Below, one piece after another: positions 44,729 through 54,343 of a stretch of 64,000 bases of DNA (its first letter is position 1; each line of letters begins with the position of its first letter). The position numbers and the translations under genes were made by a program. The notes beneath the pieces were generated by a model. The model did not search any database and was not told the origin of the DNA. It saw only the letters and a program-made list of their open reading frames with translations. The stretch covers positions 339,466 to 403,465 of the forward strand of contig NEWS02000007.1 of assembly GCA_002869845.2 (NCBI GenBank). Reading direction: 5' to 3'. The stretch comes from Nitrospira sp. CG24B. GTDB taxonomy: Bacteria; Nitrospirota; Nitrospiria; Nitrospirales; Nitrospiraceae.

Positions 44729-46297
44729 ATGGACAATCCCCCCTCTTCTTCCAATTATCACAACGCGTTAGAGCAGATCACGCTCCAGATGGCGTCGAGT
44801 CTCGACCTTCAAGAAGTGCTCACCACCATCACACAAGGACTTATCGATGAGCTGGATGGCGCCTTCGCCCGTATCTGGCTGTTAGGGCCCGGCGATCTCT
44901 GCGCCAATTGTTACAAGGCTGCAGACTGCGCGAATCGGGCTCGTTGTCTGCACCTTGAGGCGAGCGCGGGACTCTATACCAATCTCAACGGGGAATACCG
45001 ACGCATTCCGCTGGGAGCGCTCAAGATCGGGCAGATTGCTCAAGGCTTCGGAGCCATACACACAAACGACATACTCGGTGACGACCGGCTGCCGAACAAA
45101 CAGTGGATGACGGACAACGGCCTCCGCTCCTTTGCCGGCTACCCGCTGAAGTTCCGCTGGGAGCTGCTCGGTGTCATTGCGATGTTCGGGCGGCGCCCAC
45201 TGAGTGAAGATGAATTCGAGCGATTAGCAGTCTTTGCCAATCAAGCAGCGATTGCAATCAAGAACGCACAGCTCTTTACGGAGGTCGCACAGCTCAAGAA
45301 TCGCCTCGAGGCGGAGAACCTCTACCTCCGTGAAGAGGTGAAGTCTCAGCACAATTTCGAGGAGATTATCGGTGAGAGTCCGAGCATCACGTCCGTTCTC
45401 CGACTCATCGAACAGGTCGCCCCGACGGATTCGACGGTCCTCATCCGAGGAGACACTGGAACGGGGAAAGAGTTGATGGCGAGAGCCATTTACAATCTCA
45501 GCCCACGGAAGGCTCGCTCGCTGGTGAAGGTCAACTGCGGGGCGATTCCCGCGAACCTAGTCGAGAGCGAGCTCTTCGGCCATGAGAAGGGATCGTTCAC
45601 CGGAGCATTACAACGCCGCATCGGCCGATTTGAGTTGGCGGACGGCGGAACTATTTTTCTGGACGAAGTTGGAGAGTTGCCGCTGGATGCACAGGTCAAG
45701 CTTCTACGAGTGTTGCAAGAACGGGAGGTCGAACGAGTCGGCAGCGGCTATTCGACCAAAGTCGATGTCCGGGTCATTGCCGCCACGAATCGTGATTTGC
45801 ATGCGGCGGTGAAGGCCGGTTCCTTCCGGGCCGATCTTTTGTATCGACTGAACGTATTCCCAATCGAAGTGCCGCCTCTGTCCGCCCGTGCAGCTGATAT
45901 CCCTCTCTTGGTCAACCGATTTGTCGCCAAGTTCTCACGCAAGATGGGCAAGAAGATCGACGGCGTGTCACAATCGACCATGGAACGACTCACGAAGTAT
46001 GCCTGGCCCGGCAACATTCGAGAATTGGAAAATGTGATCGAACGAGCCACGATCCTCGCGAATGGGCCACTGCTTCAGATTGACGATGTGATGCTTCAGG
46101 GGAACTCCGCCCCACTGTTGCCGGTAGCCGATTCCCTGGAAGAAGTGGAACGAGCCCACATCCTCCGCATCCTTCAGGATACGCACTGGGTCATTGAAGG
46201 AAAGCAGGGCGCCGCGACTCGGCTTGGTCTCCATCCCAACACACTACGATCCCGGATGCAGAAGCTCGGCATTAAGAAACCTCTCCCCACCACATAG
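44729..46297 (+). CDS. GAF-domain sigma-54-dependent transcriptional activator
   Basis: 522 residues. The N-terminal GAF domain (about 10-190) contains C58, C61, C67 and C73 in the [16 protein letters not shown] segment, a C-x2-C-x5-C-x5-C motif that could bind metal or an Fe-S cluster. The AAA+ domain has Walker A GDTGTGKE, the sigma-54-contacting loop GSFTGA (normally GAFTGA), and Walker [14 protein letters not shown] Fis-type helix-turn-helix is at the C-terminus ([17 protein letters not shown]). TTGGAG precedes the ATG. The sigma-54 promoter and palindrome just downstream make the DsrE gene set its likely target. Confidence 0.93.
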   Translation: MDNPPSSSNYHNALEQITLQMASSLDLQEVLTTITQGLIDELDGAFARIWLLGPGDLCANCYKAADCANRARCLHLEASAGLYTNLNGEYRRIPLGALKIGQIAQGFGAIHTNDILGDDRLPNKQWMTDNGLRSFAGYPLKFRWELLGVIAMFGRRPLSEDEFERLAVFANQAAIAIKNAQLFTEVAQLKNRLEAENLYLREEVKSQHNFEEIIGESPSITSVLRLIEQVAPTDSTVLIRGDTGTGKELMARAIYNLSPRKARSLVKVNCGAIPANLVESELFGHEKGSFTGALQRRIGRFELADGGTIFLDEVGELPLDAQVKLLRVLQEREVERVGSGYSTKVDVRVIAATNRDLHAAVKAGSFRADLLYRLNVFPIEVPPLSARAADIPLLVNRFVAKFSRKMGKKIDGVSQSTMERLTKYAWPGNIRELENVIERATILANGPLLQIDDVMLQGNSAPLLPVADSLEEVERAHILRILQDTHWVIEGKQGAATRLGLHPNTLRSRMQKLGIKKPLPTT

Positions 46298-46319
46298 CAA
46301 CGTATCAAACGTTCCACTC

Positions 46320-46353
46320 CCACGAAATATCGTAGCTCCACGATATCTCGTGG
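46320..46353. promoter_or_regulatory. Palindrome, likely activator binding site
   Basis: CCACGAAATATCGT (46320-46333) and ACGATATCTCGTGG (46340-46353) are 14-base arms with a single mismatch and a six-base spacer. It lies 23 bases after the activator stop and about 100-130 bases upstream of the sigma-54 promoter, the usual distance of an upstream activating sequence. It could also act as a terminator, but there is no T-run. Confidence 0.5.
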
Positions 46354-46451
46354 AGGCACATCTCTTTCCTTCTGCTTCATGCAACTACGAATAACCAGGC
46401 AACCCCCTGTCTCATAAGCAGTTTTCTTGTTTCAGCAAGTGCGGCGGCACG

Positions 46452-46467
46452 TGGTACCGGACTTGCC
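46452..46467 (+). promoter_or_regulatory. Sigma-54 (-24/-12) promoter upstream of the DsrE-family gene
   Basis: TGGTACCGGACTTGCC matches the consensus TGGCACGN4TTGCW at most positions; GG is at 46453-46454 and GC at 46465-46466, exactly twelve bases apart. Transcription would start near 46478, giving a leader of about 85 bases before the ATG at 46562. The adjacent sigma-54 activator gene supports it. Confidence 0.7.
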
Positions 46468-46561
46468 ATGATGAACAGATATCGTGACCAGTGCGCAGGA
46501 GACCGTAGCACCAAACAGACATCCACAATCTCGTGAGTGTCATTCCATCCAAGGAGAACCC

Positions 46562-46936
46562 ATGAAAACAGCGATCATCATTCTGTCCGATCCGAAGAGT
46601 GGTTCCGAGGAAGCGCTTGGACGAGTCTTTAACGCGCTAGCGCTCGCGTCTGAATGTAAACAGAAAGGCGATGAAGTCGCGATCGTCTTCAATGGCGCCG
46701 GAACTCGTTGGCCGGCTGAACTCACCAAGCTCTCACATCCAGCCAATGGCCTCTACAATGCAGTGCGTGATGTCGTGCAAGGCGCATCGTGCGGGTGCGC
46801 CGAGGTCTTTGGGGCGACCGAAAACGTCAAGGCTTGTGGCGTGCCGATTGTGAAAGACCACGCACTGGCGGGAACAGCAGGGCTCTTGAGCCTTCGCCGG
46901 TACGTAGCAGAGGGATGGAATACGGTCGTGTTCTGA
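46562..46936 (+). CDS. DsrE-family protein
   Basis: 124 residues from the ATG at 46562 (AAGGAG upstream). The fold is DsrE/DsrF-like: AIIILSDPKSGSEEALGRVF and the FNGAGTRW block, then cysteines C79 and C81 (ASCGCAEV) and C93 (KACGVP) typical of small sulfur-handling proteins. DsrE-type proteins bind or carry sulfur or serve as soluble regulators. It is first in the sigma-54-driven set; the next gene follows by about 60 bases. Confidence 0.85.
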   Translation: MKTAIIILSDPKSGSEEALGRVFNALALASECKQKGDEVAIVFNGAGTRWPAELTKLSHPANGLYNAVRDVVQGASCGCAEVFGATENVKACGVPIVKDHALAGTAGLLSLRRYVAEGWNTVVF

Positions 46937-46998
46937 GATTGAGCATGAGAGGACATACGGCGAAACCCGTCGTCATGTCCTCTCAGCAGGAGTACACC

Positions 46999-47619
46999 AT
47001 GGCGTTGAAATACTTGGAGCTGGCGATGACGGATGCCGTACATCGCGCACAGACGCAGTACTACGGAAGGGCTGTGAATATCCCAGGGGCGCCCGAACGA
47101 GATCCATTAGGTCAAGACGAGGCTGAGTTTATTGCAGAGCGTGACAGCTTCTATCTGGGTTCGATCACCGAAACCGGATGGCCCTACATTCAGCATCGTG
47201 GTGGGCCCAAGGGATTCTTGCGGATGGTCAACGAGACGACGTTGGCCTTTGCCGACTACAAGGGCAATCGACAGCTGCTCACAACCGGCAACGTTTCGGT
47301 GAACGATCGTGTGGCCCTGTTTCTCATGGACTACCAGAACCGAGCGCGCTTGAAGATTCTTGGCCATGCCCGTGTGGAAGATGCTCGTGAGCATCTGGAA
47401 CTTGTTACGCAGGTCACTGATCTCAAGATGCAGTCGGCGGTGGAGCGGCTGGTCTTTATTGACGTTGTTTCATTCGACTGGAACTGCCCCAAGTACATCA
47501 CGCCACGATATTCGCTTGAAGAAATCGAAGAGTATGCTGGTTCGCTGAAAAAGCGGATCGCTGAACTAGAGGCCGAGTTACATGCAGCAAGAACGGGATC
47601 GGGGTCTTCACCAGCCTGA
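46999..47619 (+). CDS. Pyridoxamine 5'-phosphate oxidase-like flavin-binding protein
   Basis: 206 residues from the ATG at 46999, with CAGGAG seven bases upstream. PNPOx-like split-barrel: RDSFYLGSITETGWPYIQHRG, FADYKGNRQL and VALFLMDYQNRARLKILGHARV. The C-terminal part is a helix-rich extension. Members reduce or bind flavin or F420-linked substrates; the subfamily cannot be fixed. Second gene of the sigma-54-dependent set. Confidence 0.8.
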   Translation: MALKYLELAMTDAVHRAQTQYYGRAVNIPGAPERDPLGQDEAEFIAERDSFYLGSITETGWPYIQHRGGPKGFLRMVNETTLAFADYKGNRQLLTTGNVSVNDRVALFLMDYQNRARLKILGHARVEDAREHLELVTQVTDLKMQSAVERLVFIDVVSFDWNCPKYITPRYSLEEIEEYAGSLKKRIAELEAELHAARTGSGSSPA

Positions 47620-47672
47620 CACAAAGACCTCTCTTGCGCTTGTCGGCCGTCCTCCATCCGTAAGAGGATCGT

Positions 47673-48152
47673 ATGCCATCAGATCAGAACCGGCTCCCCC
47701 CTTTCCCTCCCTTTACGTTGGAGACTACCATCCAGAAAGTACGCATGGCAGAGGATGCGTGGAATACGCGCGATCCCGAAAGAGTGTCGCTGGCCTACAA
47801 TGCCGATAGTCAGTGGCGAAATCGTTCAGAGTTCCTAACAGGACGGGAAGCGATTGTTCAATTCTTAACTCGCAAGTGGAACACAGAGCTGAACTACCGC
47901 TTGATCAAAGAACTGTGGGCGTACCACGATAACCGAATCGCTGGGCGGTTTGCGTATGAGTGGCACGACAGTGCAGGGAACTGGTTCCAATCCTATGGCA
48001 ATGAAAACTGGGAGTTTGACGACAATGGCCTGATGCGGCGGCGTCTCGCGAGCATCAACGACCTTTCCATCAAGGAATCTGAGCGGAAGTACCACTGGCC
48101 GCTGGGCAGGCGTCCTGACACACATCCCTCGCTCACTGACCTGAGACTATGA
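47673..48152 (+). CDS. NTF2-like protein (DUF1348)
   Basis: 159 residues. DUF1348/NTF2-like fold with [43 protein letters not shown] and [20 protein letters not shown] cone-shaped pocket is expected, but no catalytic residue can be named. It follows the PNPOx-like gene by 53 bases and may be the third gene of the set. Confidence 0.85.
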   Translation: MPSDQNRLPPFPPFTLETTIQKVRMAEDAWNTRDPERVSLAYNADSQWRNRSEFLTGREAIVQFLTRKWNTELNYRLIKELWAYHDNRIAGRFAYEWHDSAGNWFQSYGNENWEFDDNGLMRRRLASINDLSIKESERKYHWPLGRRPDTHPSLTDLRL

Positions 48153-48277
48153 CAATAGCTTGAGAAGCGATGGCTTTCATAAAGACCTCTCTTACAGGAG
48201 AGTTTGGTCCCTAGAAGGTTGGAATGGCTGGCGCGTCCATGGCGCCAGCCTAACCGTGAAGGAACATTTTTCACACG

Positions 48278-48535
48278 CTACTTGCCTGTGACGGCGTCCT
48301 TGAGCTTTTTCCCCTCGTCCTTCGCTTCTCCCGCGTTTTTCATCACATCTTGCGTTTTCAGATCCTTGGCACTTTGTGCGGTCTCACCACCCTCTTTTTT
48401 CACGTTCTCCGCTTGACCTTTTACGGTCTCAACCTTCTGCTTCATGGCGCCCATGTCGACAGCCCATGCCGATGTGTTCAGACCAAGCATGACAACCGTC
48501 AGAGCCATGCCCACTAGGGTCATTCCCAGTTTCAT
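48278..48535 (-). CDS. Small exported helical protein
   Basis: 85 residues from the ATG at 48535 (AAAGGAGAT six bases upstream). Signal peptide GMTLVGMALTVVMLGLNTSAWA, then a charged lysine/glutamate-rich amphipathic helix (KVETVKGQAENVKKEGGETA), like late-embryogenesis-abundant proteins or CsbD. It could be a periplasmic stress or osmoprotective protein. It lies downstream of the OmpA lipoprotein genes, which are on the same strand. Confidence 0.65.
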   Translation of the reverse strand: MKLGMTLVGMALTVVMLGLNTSAWAVDMGAMKQKVETVKGQAENVKKEGGETAQSAKDLKTQDVMKNAGEAKDEGKKLKDAVTGK

Positions 48536-48617
48536 TGCGGATCTCCTTTCAGCCGAATCGCGGGTGAGTATGGGAGGAGCGACGATATCCGCGCCGCTCC
48601 TCTGAGACATTGACCTA

Positions 48618-49649
48618 CTACTTGGTAACGCTGATTTCTACCCGGCGGTTCTTCGCCCGCCCCTCAGTGGTGACATTCGGCATCACCGGCTTCGTATCAG
48701 CGACTCCCATTGCATGGGCGCCGGAGAGACCCCCGTCCGCCAATGCTTGCGCGGCGTTCATAGCTCGCGCTTCGGACAATTCCTTGTTGGACGGGAACTT
48801 CTTTTTCAGTGCGCCGAGGATCGGCCGATTGTCGGTATGGCCTTCAACATGAACTTTATACTCTGGGAAATCCTTGAGGATGGCCCCGACCTGTTTGAGC
48901 GCATCGGCTCCAGCAGGCTTGAGCTGGTCTTCGCCCGACCCGAAGAGGTAGCCGGAAGCCAGGTTGATGAGCAATCGCTCGTTATTGAGATCAACGGTGA
49001 TATTTTTTTCATCGATTTGCGGCTTGAGTGCCCTGATCAATCCGCGCTCCGCCTGCTTCAATTTCGCCATCTCTGTGGAGAGGTCGCCACGAAGACCAGC
49101 GAGCTCCTTGTCTCGATCGGCTAATTGGGACTCAAGGTCGGAGTTACGTTGTCTTAATGCTGCTAACTGTGACTCCGACTCCGCCGCCAGCCGGTCATGA
49201 TCCTCGTTGTGTAGCCTCGCCGCAGCCAGTTCCGCTGCAAGCCGATCTTTCTCACTCTGTGTAGCCGAAAGCTGACCTGCGAAGGCCGTATTGTCACCGG
49301 CTCCAGAACGAAGCGCGGCAATTTCCCGATCACGGTCGGCGAGTTGTCCTTCTAATTCACTGACACGGCTACTGAGGGTTCCGTTTTGCCGTCGCGCCGC
49401 TTCCAGTTCCTCGGCTAATCGTTGACGGTCCCCCTCCAGAGCGGCAAGACGAGCCGCCATTTCTTGCGAGGCATCCGGTGCCACCACTTTGGTGGTGGAG
49501 GGACACCCAGCGCCTTGGTGGTAGCCATACCATTTCTTATCAACACAAACAGTGGGTTGCTTAATATAGCTGTCAGAATGCTTCAGAGAAGAACAGCCTA
49601 CCAGGGCGACAAGCCCTGTCATAATCACGGTGGTGTTGAGCATTCGCAT
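48618..49649 (-). CDS. OmpA-family peptidoglycan-binding lipoprotein (copy 1)
   Basis: 343 residues from the ATG at 49649 (AAGGAG upstream); the frame runs to 49985 but without a start context. Lipobox LVGC. The N-terminal mature segment YIKQPTVCVDKKWYGYHQG is followed by a coiled coil of about 150 residues (e.g. LAALEGDRQRLAEELEAARR). The OmpA domain with VHVEGHTDNRPI, SEARAMNAAQAL and KNRRVEI finishes it. It ties the outer membrane to peptidoglycan. Paralogous to the next gene. Confidence 0.85.
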   Translation of the reverse strand: MRMLNTTVIMTGLVALVGCSSLKHSDSYIKQPTVCVDKKWYGYHQGAGCPSTTKVVAPDASQEMAARLAALEGDRQRLAEELEAARRQNGTLSSRVSELEGQLADRDREIAALRSGAGDNTAFAGQLSATQSEKDRLAAELAAARLHNEDHDRLAAESESQLAALRQRNSDLESQLADRDKELAGLRGDLSTEMAKLKQAERGLIRALKPQIDEKNITVDLNNERLLINLASGYLFGSGEDQLKPAGADALKQVGAILKDFPEYKVHVEGHTDNRPILGALKKKFPSNKELSEARAMNAAQALADGGLSGAHAMGVADTKPVMPNVTTEGRAKNRRVEISVTK

Positions 49650-49755
49650 GATGATCTCCTTGATCTGAATCACGATGGCCATGATAAGGGACTCTTCCTT
49701 CGGGAAGAGTCCCTTCCTTTGTTCAAGCACGGAAAGCAACGAGACCGCTGTCCTA

Positions 49756-50616
49756 CTACTTGACGAGCACTTCAACCCGTCGGTTTTTCGCGCGTCCCGC
49801 CGCGGTGTTATTGCTGGCGATCGGATCACTCTCGCCATGACCAGCAGCCGTGAGGCTGGCCACACCACCAACCCGCAGAGCCTGGGCTGCGCTATTCGCA
49901 CGTGCGTCAGAAAGTTCTTTATTCGATGGATACTTTTTTTGCAACGCGCCCTTGATCGGTACGTTATCCGCGTACCCTGCGACATGCACCTGTTTTTCCG
50001 GGAAGTCTTTCAGCACGCCCCCCACGCGGTTCAACGCATCCGCTCCGCCGGCTTTCAGCTGATCCTGTCCTGACTCAAACAATAGGCCGGATGCCAGGTT
50101 AATCGTGAGCGCGTCACCTGTTTGATGGACCGCTACCGTTCTCTTTGCAATTTCTGGCTGCAGCGCCTTCACAAGATCTTTTTCTGCCTTCGCCAGGCTG
50201 CTTTCAGTCGGCTGCTTACGCATGGCCGCCAGACGAGCCTCACTTTCGTCTAATTGGTTCTGAAGATACAACACCCGCTTTTGTAGATTGCTGAGGTCAT
50301 CATCGGTTGGACCCCGCCGTCCATCGAGATCAGCCACGCGCCGATTCGCAGCAGCCAATTGGCCATCAAGATCAGCAATCCGCTTCTGTAAGACGCCGAT
50401 GTCGCGCCTTGCCACATCCAGCTCATCGGATGCAGCAGGAATGGCGACCGCGGCTTTCGCAGTGGAGGGGCACCCAGTGCCCTGGTGATAGCCATACCAT
50501 TTTTTATCAACACAAACAGTGGGTTGCTTAATATAGCCGTCAGAATGATTCAGAGAAGAACACCCCACCAGGACAACAAGTCCTGTCATCAGTAGGACGC
50601 CTTGACCTGACCGCAT
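49756..50616 (-). CDS. OmpA-family peptidoglycan-binding lipoprotein (copy 2)
   Basis: 286 residues from the ATG at 50616 (AAGGAGG upstream). Shares with copy 1 the lipobox, the IKQPTVCVDKKWYGYHQG segment and the coiled-coil-plus-OmpA layout. Its coiled coil is shorter and its OmpA blocks are VHVAGYADNVPI, SDARANSAAQAL and KNRRVEVLVK. Tandem duplication is the simplest origin. mscL lies upstream, 83 bases away. Confidence 0.85.
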   Translation of the reverse strand: MRSGQGVLLMTGLVVLVGCSSLNHSDGYIKQPTVCVDKKWYGYHQGTGCPSTAKAAVAIPAASDELDVARRDIGVLQKRIADLDGQLAAANRRVADLDGRRGPTDDDLSNLQKRVLYLQNQLDESEARLAAMRKQPTESSLAKAEKDLVKALQPEIAKRTVAVHQTGDALTINLASGLLFESGQDQLKAGGADALNRVGGVLKDFPEKQVHVAGYADNVPIKGALQKKYPSNKELSDARANSAAQALRVGGVASLTAAGHGESDPIASNNTAAGRAKNRRVEVLVK

Positions 50617-50698
50617 GAGGACCTCCTTCGTATCGATAGAGCAACAGGAATGGGCCCATCGCTCTCCCACGCCATATTGCTGGTTATACCGCCGATCT

Positions 50699-51121
50699 TC
50701 ATTGGCGATGCTTAAGGAGATCGCGGATTTCCGTCAACAGCTTCTCCTCATTGCTCGGCGCCGGGGGAGGCGGTGGGGGGGCTGCAGGCGTTTCTTTCTT
50801 AAACCGATTCACCTGCTTGACCAACATGAATATGACAAAGGCGACGATAATGAAGTCGAACACGCTCTGTAGAAACACGCCGTAATTAATCGTCGGGGCC
50901 CCAGCGGCTTTGGCTGCGGCTAGAGACGCGGGGGATGTTCTGGACAAATCAATGAAGAGGCTTGAAAAATCCACTTTGCCCATCAGTAACCCAATCGGCG
51001 GCATCAGCACGTCGCTGACCATGGACGACACGATTTTTCCGAACGCGCCACCAATGATGACGCCGATCGCCATGTCGAGGACATTCCCCTTCATGGCGAA
51101 CTCTTTGAACTCTTTCAGCAT
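50699..51121 (-). CDS. mscL: Large-conductance mechanosensitive channel MscL
   Basis: 140 residues. Two membrane helices: [23 protein letters not shown] (about residues 17-39) and [18 protein letters not shown] (about 88-105). The N-terminal [20 protein letters not shown] is the family signature. MscL opens on membrane tension to release solutes in osmotic downshock. The C-terminal proline tract ([12 protein letters not shown]) and the [12 protein letters not shown] helix are typical. AAGGAGG precedes the ATG. Confidence 0.96.
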   Translation of the reverse strand: MLKEFKEFAMKGNVLDMAIGVIIGGAFGKIVSSMVSDVLMPPIGLLMGKVDFSSLFIDLSRTSPASLAAAKAAGAPTINYGVFLQSVFDFIIVAFVIFMLVKQVNRFKKETPAAPPPPPPAPSNEEKLLTEIRDLLKHRQ

Positions 51122-51147
51122 AGTGTTCCTCCTTATATGAACGCAGC

Positions 51148-52251
51148 CTATCGTGTGCGGGTGGTGTCGAACGCATACCCCAACGTGAGCAAGTATAAGT
51201 TATCGGTATCGCTCGTGCCGGCAGGCGGCCGATTGTTATACCGGGTGGTCACCTGAAATCCGCTCGCCAGACCGGCCAAAATCTTCATGCGAACCCCGTT
51301 ATCCATCGTGAAGAAGAAATCCGACGCGTTCTGGACCGAGGGGAATATTTCGTTGTAATGGTACAGCGTGACACGGCCATCGAACAGCGGCCAATCCCAT
51401 TTCATGGCCACGCGTGCGCGAAAGCTCCCCCGATCAGCAGTGATGCTATTATCCCGGTAGTCCTCATTGAAATATGTCGGACCGGCTTCGGCGTAGAAGC
51501 TCATATCCTTAAAAATCCCCTTCAGATCTCCACGCTCAAGGAATTGGTACCCCGGTCCACTGGAGATCGCTGTTCTTAGCTTGAGGTTTTGGAGAAAATC
51601 GTTTTCGACATAGGCCGACGCATACCAGAAAAACCTTTTGGTGATAAAGAAGTCCAGCTTGATCGTGCCGCGGGCATTCCTGACCTGTAAACTACCGTTG
51701 TTGTCTGCATTGACGTAGCGACCCAGGAGGGTCAGCCGGAGCTGCTCACTGCGTGCCACAAGATCTCCTAGAACACTCACGTTCCGGAGATGGCTGTTTC
51801 CCACGGATTGCGAGTAGCCCGCGTTGAGGCTCCCGGAGTAGATGACCGGCGACTGAATGACCGGGTTCACCTGTGTCACGGCATTGATCGGAACCGTCAT
51901 CGTGTTTCCGTTTGGCCCAGCCTTTACCTTCATCGTCCCCGGTTCTCCCTCTTCGGCCGTACCAACAAGCACGGTCCCCTCCTTTAAATGAAAGGGTACC
52001 GGGTGCGAGACCGCCAGCTTGCTCACTTCAGCCCATTTGAGCTTGATGATATCGCCTGCCAGAGAGTTCTTGATCTGTAGTAACCCGCCCGACATCTCGA
52101 TCACTTCACCATAGATGATGCTGCCGTCTTTCAAGGTCACGACATCAAGGATCGGTGCCGGCGTAGTCGCGAGCGCCCCATCATCAGCAATACTCGGCGT
52201 CGCCATCGCGCCCAGAGCTAAGACTGCGACCAGTAACATGAGTGGCTTCAT
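51148..52251 (-). CDS. DUF481-family outer-membrane protein
   Basis: 367 residues; GGAGG five bases before the ATG. Signal peptide [19 protein letters not shown]. The DUF481 domain begins near residue 140 ([20 protein letters not shown]) and ends with [15 protein letters not shown]. The first 130 residues are Ig-like strands ([18 protein letters not shown]). DUF481 proteins form barrels in the outer membrane and are often induced by salt or acid stress. Cotranscription with mscL (26 bases apart) points to osmotic or envelope stress. Confidence 0.85.
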   Translation of the reverse strand: MKPLMLLVAVLALGAMATPSIADDGALATTPAPILDVVTLKDGSIIYGEVIEMSGGLLQIKNSLAGDIIKLKWAEVSKLAVSHPVPFHLKEGTVLVGTAEEGEPGTMKVKAGPNGNTMTVPINAVTQVNPVIQSPVIYSGSLNAGYSQSVGNSHLRNVSVLGDLVARSEQLRLTLLGRYVNADNNGSLQVRNARGTIKLDFFITKRFFWYASAYVENDFLQNLKLRTAISSGPGYQFLERGDLKGIFKDMSFYAEAGPTYFNEDYRDNSITADRGSFRARVAMKWDWPLFDGRVTLYHYNEIFPSVQNASDFFFTMDNGVRMKILAGLASGFQVTTRYNNRPPAGTSDTDNLYLLTLGYAFDTTRTR

Positions 52252-52521
52252 TTATCCTCCTTCGTGTGGCTAAGTTGTTCAGTTAGGGTAAGTTGCCCTT
52301 GGGTATATACCTAGATTGCCGTGACACTGCAAGAGGCTGTTGTCGGCCTGTGCGAGACCCAGCATAGAGATCTTCAATGTCCAGACAGAGGAGAACGCGA
52401 TAGCGTCTCTCCATACTGGGCTCGCGACTTTGAGCGATGACGGCCATGGAGTAGCGATTCGTGGTTGAGACAGTCCGGCTTCACGATCACCAGATCGTCT
52501 CCAAACAGGCCTGATACGTGG

Positions 52522-53220
52522 CTAGTTCTGGTGAGAAACGCCTTCACGTCCATGCGGATCCTTTTCTAATTGCACATAGTAGCGTGCCGCCTCGGATCGC
52601 CTGGAGATCTTCAAACGCTTGTAGATTTTTTGTAAACGAGTGGCTACCACACGCGGCACAAGGTTCAATTCTTGTGCAATCTCCTTGTTTGTCTTCCCGA
52701 GAGCCACCAGAGAGAGTAGCTGCCGGTCATCTTTCGAACAGTTATAGGAGATCCGTTCTTGTCCAGCCAACGCACCATCCCGAACCCATGTGATGACTTG
52801 CTGAGTCAATTGCTGATCCATGATCGCCCTCCCACTTGCAACAATCTCGATACTCCTCGCAACCGCCTCAGCTGCTGCGCCCTTCAGCAGGTAGCCGTGC
52901 GCATCGGCCATGATTGCTGCTCGCAGAAGTTCCTTATCGTCATGCGCCGTAAAAAAGAGAACACCGATGTTTGGATGTGACTCACGCATGGCTTTACACA
53001 CGTCGATTCCACTTGCTTGCCCCACGCGAGCCTCTAACATCACGACATTCGGCTGGTGAGCCTGTATCGCGTCAAAGGCTTCGGAGGGAGTACGAGCAAT
53101 GCCCAGGATTTCGATGTGGGGGACTGTGGAAAGGAAGGTCTTGAGCCCATGCAGAGTCAGAATGGAATCATCGATCAGCAACACACGAATCGGCGCTCGT
53201 AGTCTAGTTAATTGGTCCAT
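52522..53220 (-). CDS. LuxR/NarL-type response regulator with a glutamate at the phosphoacceptor site
   Basis: 232 residues. The receiver domain has acidic pocket D17/D18 (LIDDS), T91 and K113 (GYLLKGA), but the aspartate that should be at position 63 is E63 in VVMLEARVG. This should block phosphotransfer and may mimic the phosphorylated state. A helix-turn-helix of the NarL/LuxR type follows near residues 162-222 (ALGKTNKEIAQELNLVPRVV). It may be an always-active regulator. No kinase gene is adjacent. Upstream is a non-coding region of about 180 bases. Confidence 0.88.
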   Translation of the reverse strand: MDQLTRLRAPIRVLLIDDSILTLHGLKTFLSTVPHIEILGIARTPSEAFDAIQAHQPNVVMLEARVGQASGIDVCKAMRESHPNIGVLFFTAHDDKELLRAAIMADAHGYLLKGAAAEAVARSIEIVASGRAIMDQQLTQQVITWVRDGALAGQERISYNCSKDDRQLLSLVALGKTNKEIAQELNLVPRVVATRLQKIYKRLKISRRSEAARYYVQLEKDPHGREGVSHQN

Positions 53221-53399
53221 CGGGTCATCCCTGTTTCGTGAAAGTGCCAGAACTCAGCGCTTAACCCAAAGGAAACATGCGACCCATCGAAATCGATAGA
53301 TAGACCGTTTCATATACACACACGGATGATATCCGCCAATACCATTGCGCCATCGGGATTTCATTGAGTACGATCCACCCCTACCCCTTCTCGCTTTTC

Positions 53400-53636
53400 T
53401 CATATATCCTCTCCCATGGTAATTTGGCGTTCAATGTGACGGCGCCTTGGAGCGATCTTCCCAGCAGATGTGAACCCTTTGTCATATTGAGCTGCAAGAT
53501 TCTTAAGCATTCTTATATTCACCATCGCCCCACAATTCACACAGCGCAACGCGCCCCGCCCTGCCGCTTGCTCTGCAAGGTCTTCATCTGCACCCAGCTC
53601 CACAATCATCAATCCACCACATCGCTTACACCGCAT
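53400..53636 (-). CDS. Small zinc-binding protein
   Basis: 78 residues; GGAGGAG seven bases before the ATG. Cysteine pairs C3/C6 (RCKRC) and C32/C35 (RCVNC) make a ribbon, followed by a basic tail RRRHIERQ. No membrane segment. Likely a nucleic-acid- or protein-binding adaptor, function unknown. It resembles other one-domain ribbons in the window but not in sequence. Confidence 0.65.
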   Translation of the reverse strand: MRCKRCGGLMIVELGADEDLAEQAAGRGALRCVNCGAMVNIRMLKNLAAQYDKGFTSAGKIAPRRRHIERQITMGEDI

Positions 53637-53676
53637 GACAGCTCTCCTCCGAGTTAGGCCGTGGGATACACTCTCG

Positions 53677-53988
53677 TTACACAGCCCTCAGGGGCTTGAG
53701 TGCGGACGTGCGTCGTGTGCGAGATCGACCTGACCGTGAAACAGCCGCACCGATCCGATCAGAACCAGACGAGTTCAACACTCTGCAGATGTCTACAAAG
53801 AAATCGACAAATGCACCAATTAGCACTTCGCGACAAGCCGATTCCTGAGTTCTATTCAGATGCTTCCACTGCCCATTCACGCGTTGCATCACGACCAATC
53901 GATGCGTGGTCACTCCTGTGCGAAATTCCGTGGTTAGCAGGTAGTCCTGTCCGTTGTAGTCTTCGACGAGTAGCCCTGGTGTGGTCAT
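53677..53988 (-). CDS. Hypothetical protein
   Basis: 103 residues from the ATG at 53988 (AGAGAGG upstream at nine bases); the frame is open to 54123 but the earlier part looks non-coding. The first half is beta-rich (LLVEDYNGQDYLLTTEFRTG), the second half a helix and then a basic tail (RSGRSRTRRTSAL). No family recognised. Confidence in reality is modest. Confidence 0.4.
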   Translation of the reverse strand: MTTPGLLVEDYNGQDYLLTTEFRTGVTTHRLVVMQRVNGQWKHLNRTQESACREVLIGAFVDFFVDICRVLNSSGSDRIGAAVSRSGRSRTRRTSALKPLRAV

Positions 53989-54343
53989 GCTTCTGTACCT
54001 CTCTAATCGCATTTCTATTGATAATCGTCTTGCAACGGATACTGCCGACTTTCTCTTGACGGCACGACATGAGTACAAGCCGCGTGCCACATCACTACAC
54101 GAGCGAAGGCCATTGCATAACAATCGGTTGCATTGAATGGATGGATTGGCGAGGCCGTTTCTGTTGTGTCAGCCTGAAACAACGGTGTGTCTCACGAGAC
54201 AGATGCCCTGCCGCATGAGACAGTCACAGGATCGTGAGAAGCGCTTACGTTACGGGCGTGGAGGGGAATGGGTGAGCACCGCCGTCATCGGTCGGACCTC
54301 TCGGTGCAATGCTGGGGACAAACGGGCTAACCTTGACCTCTGC

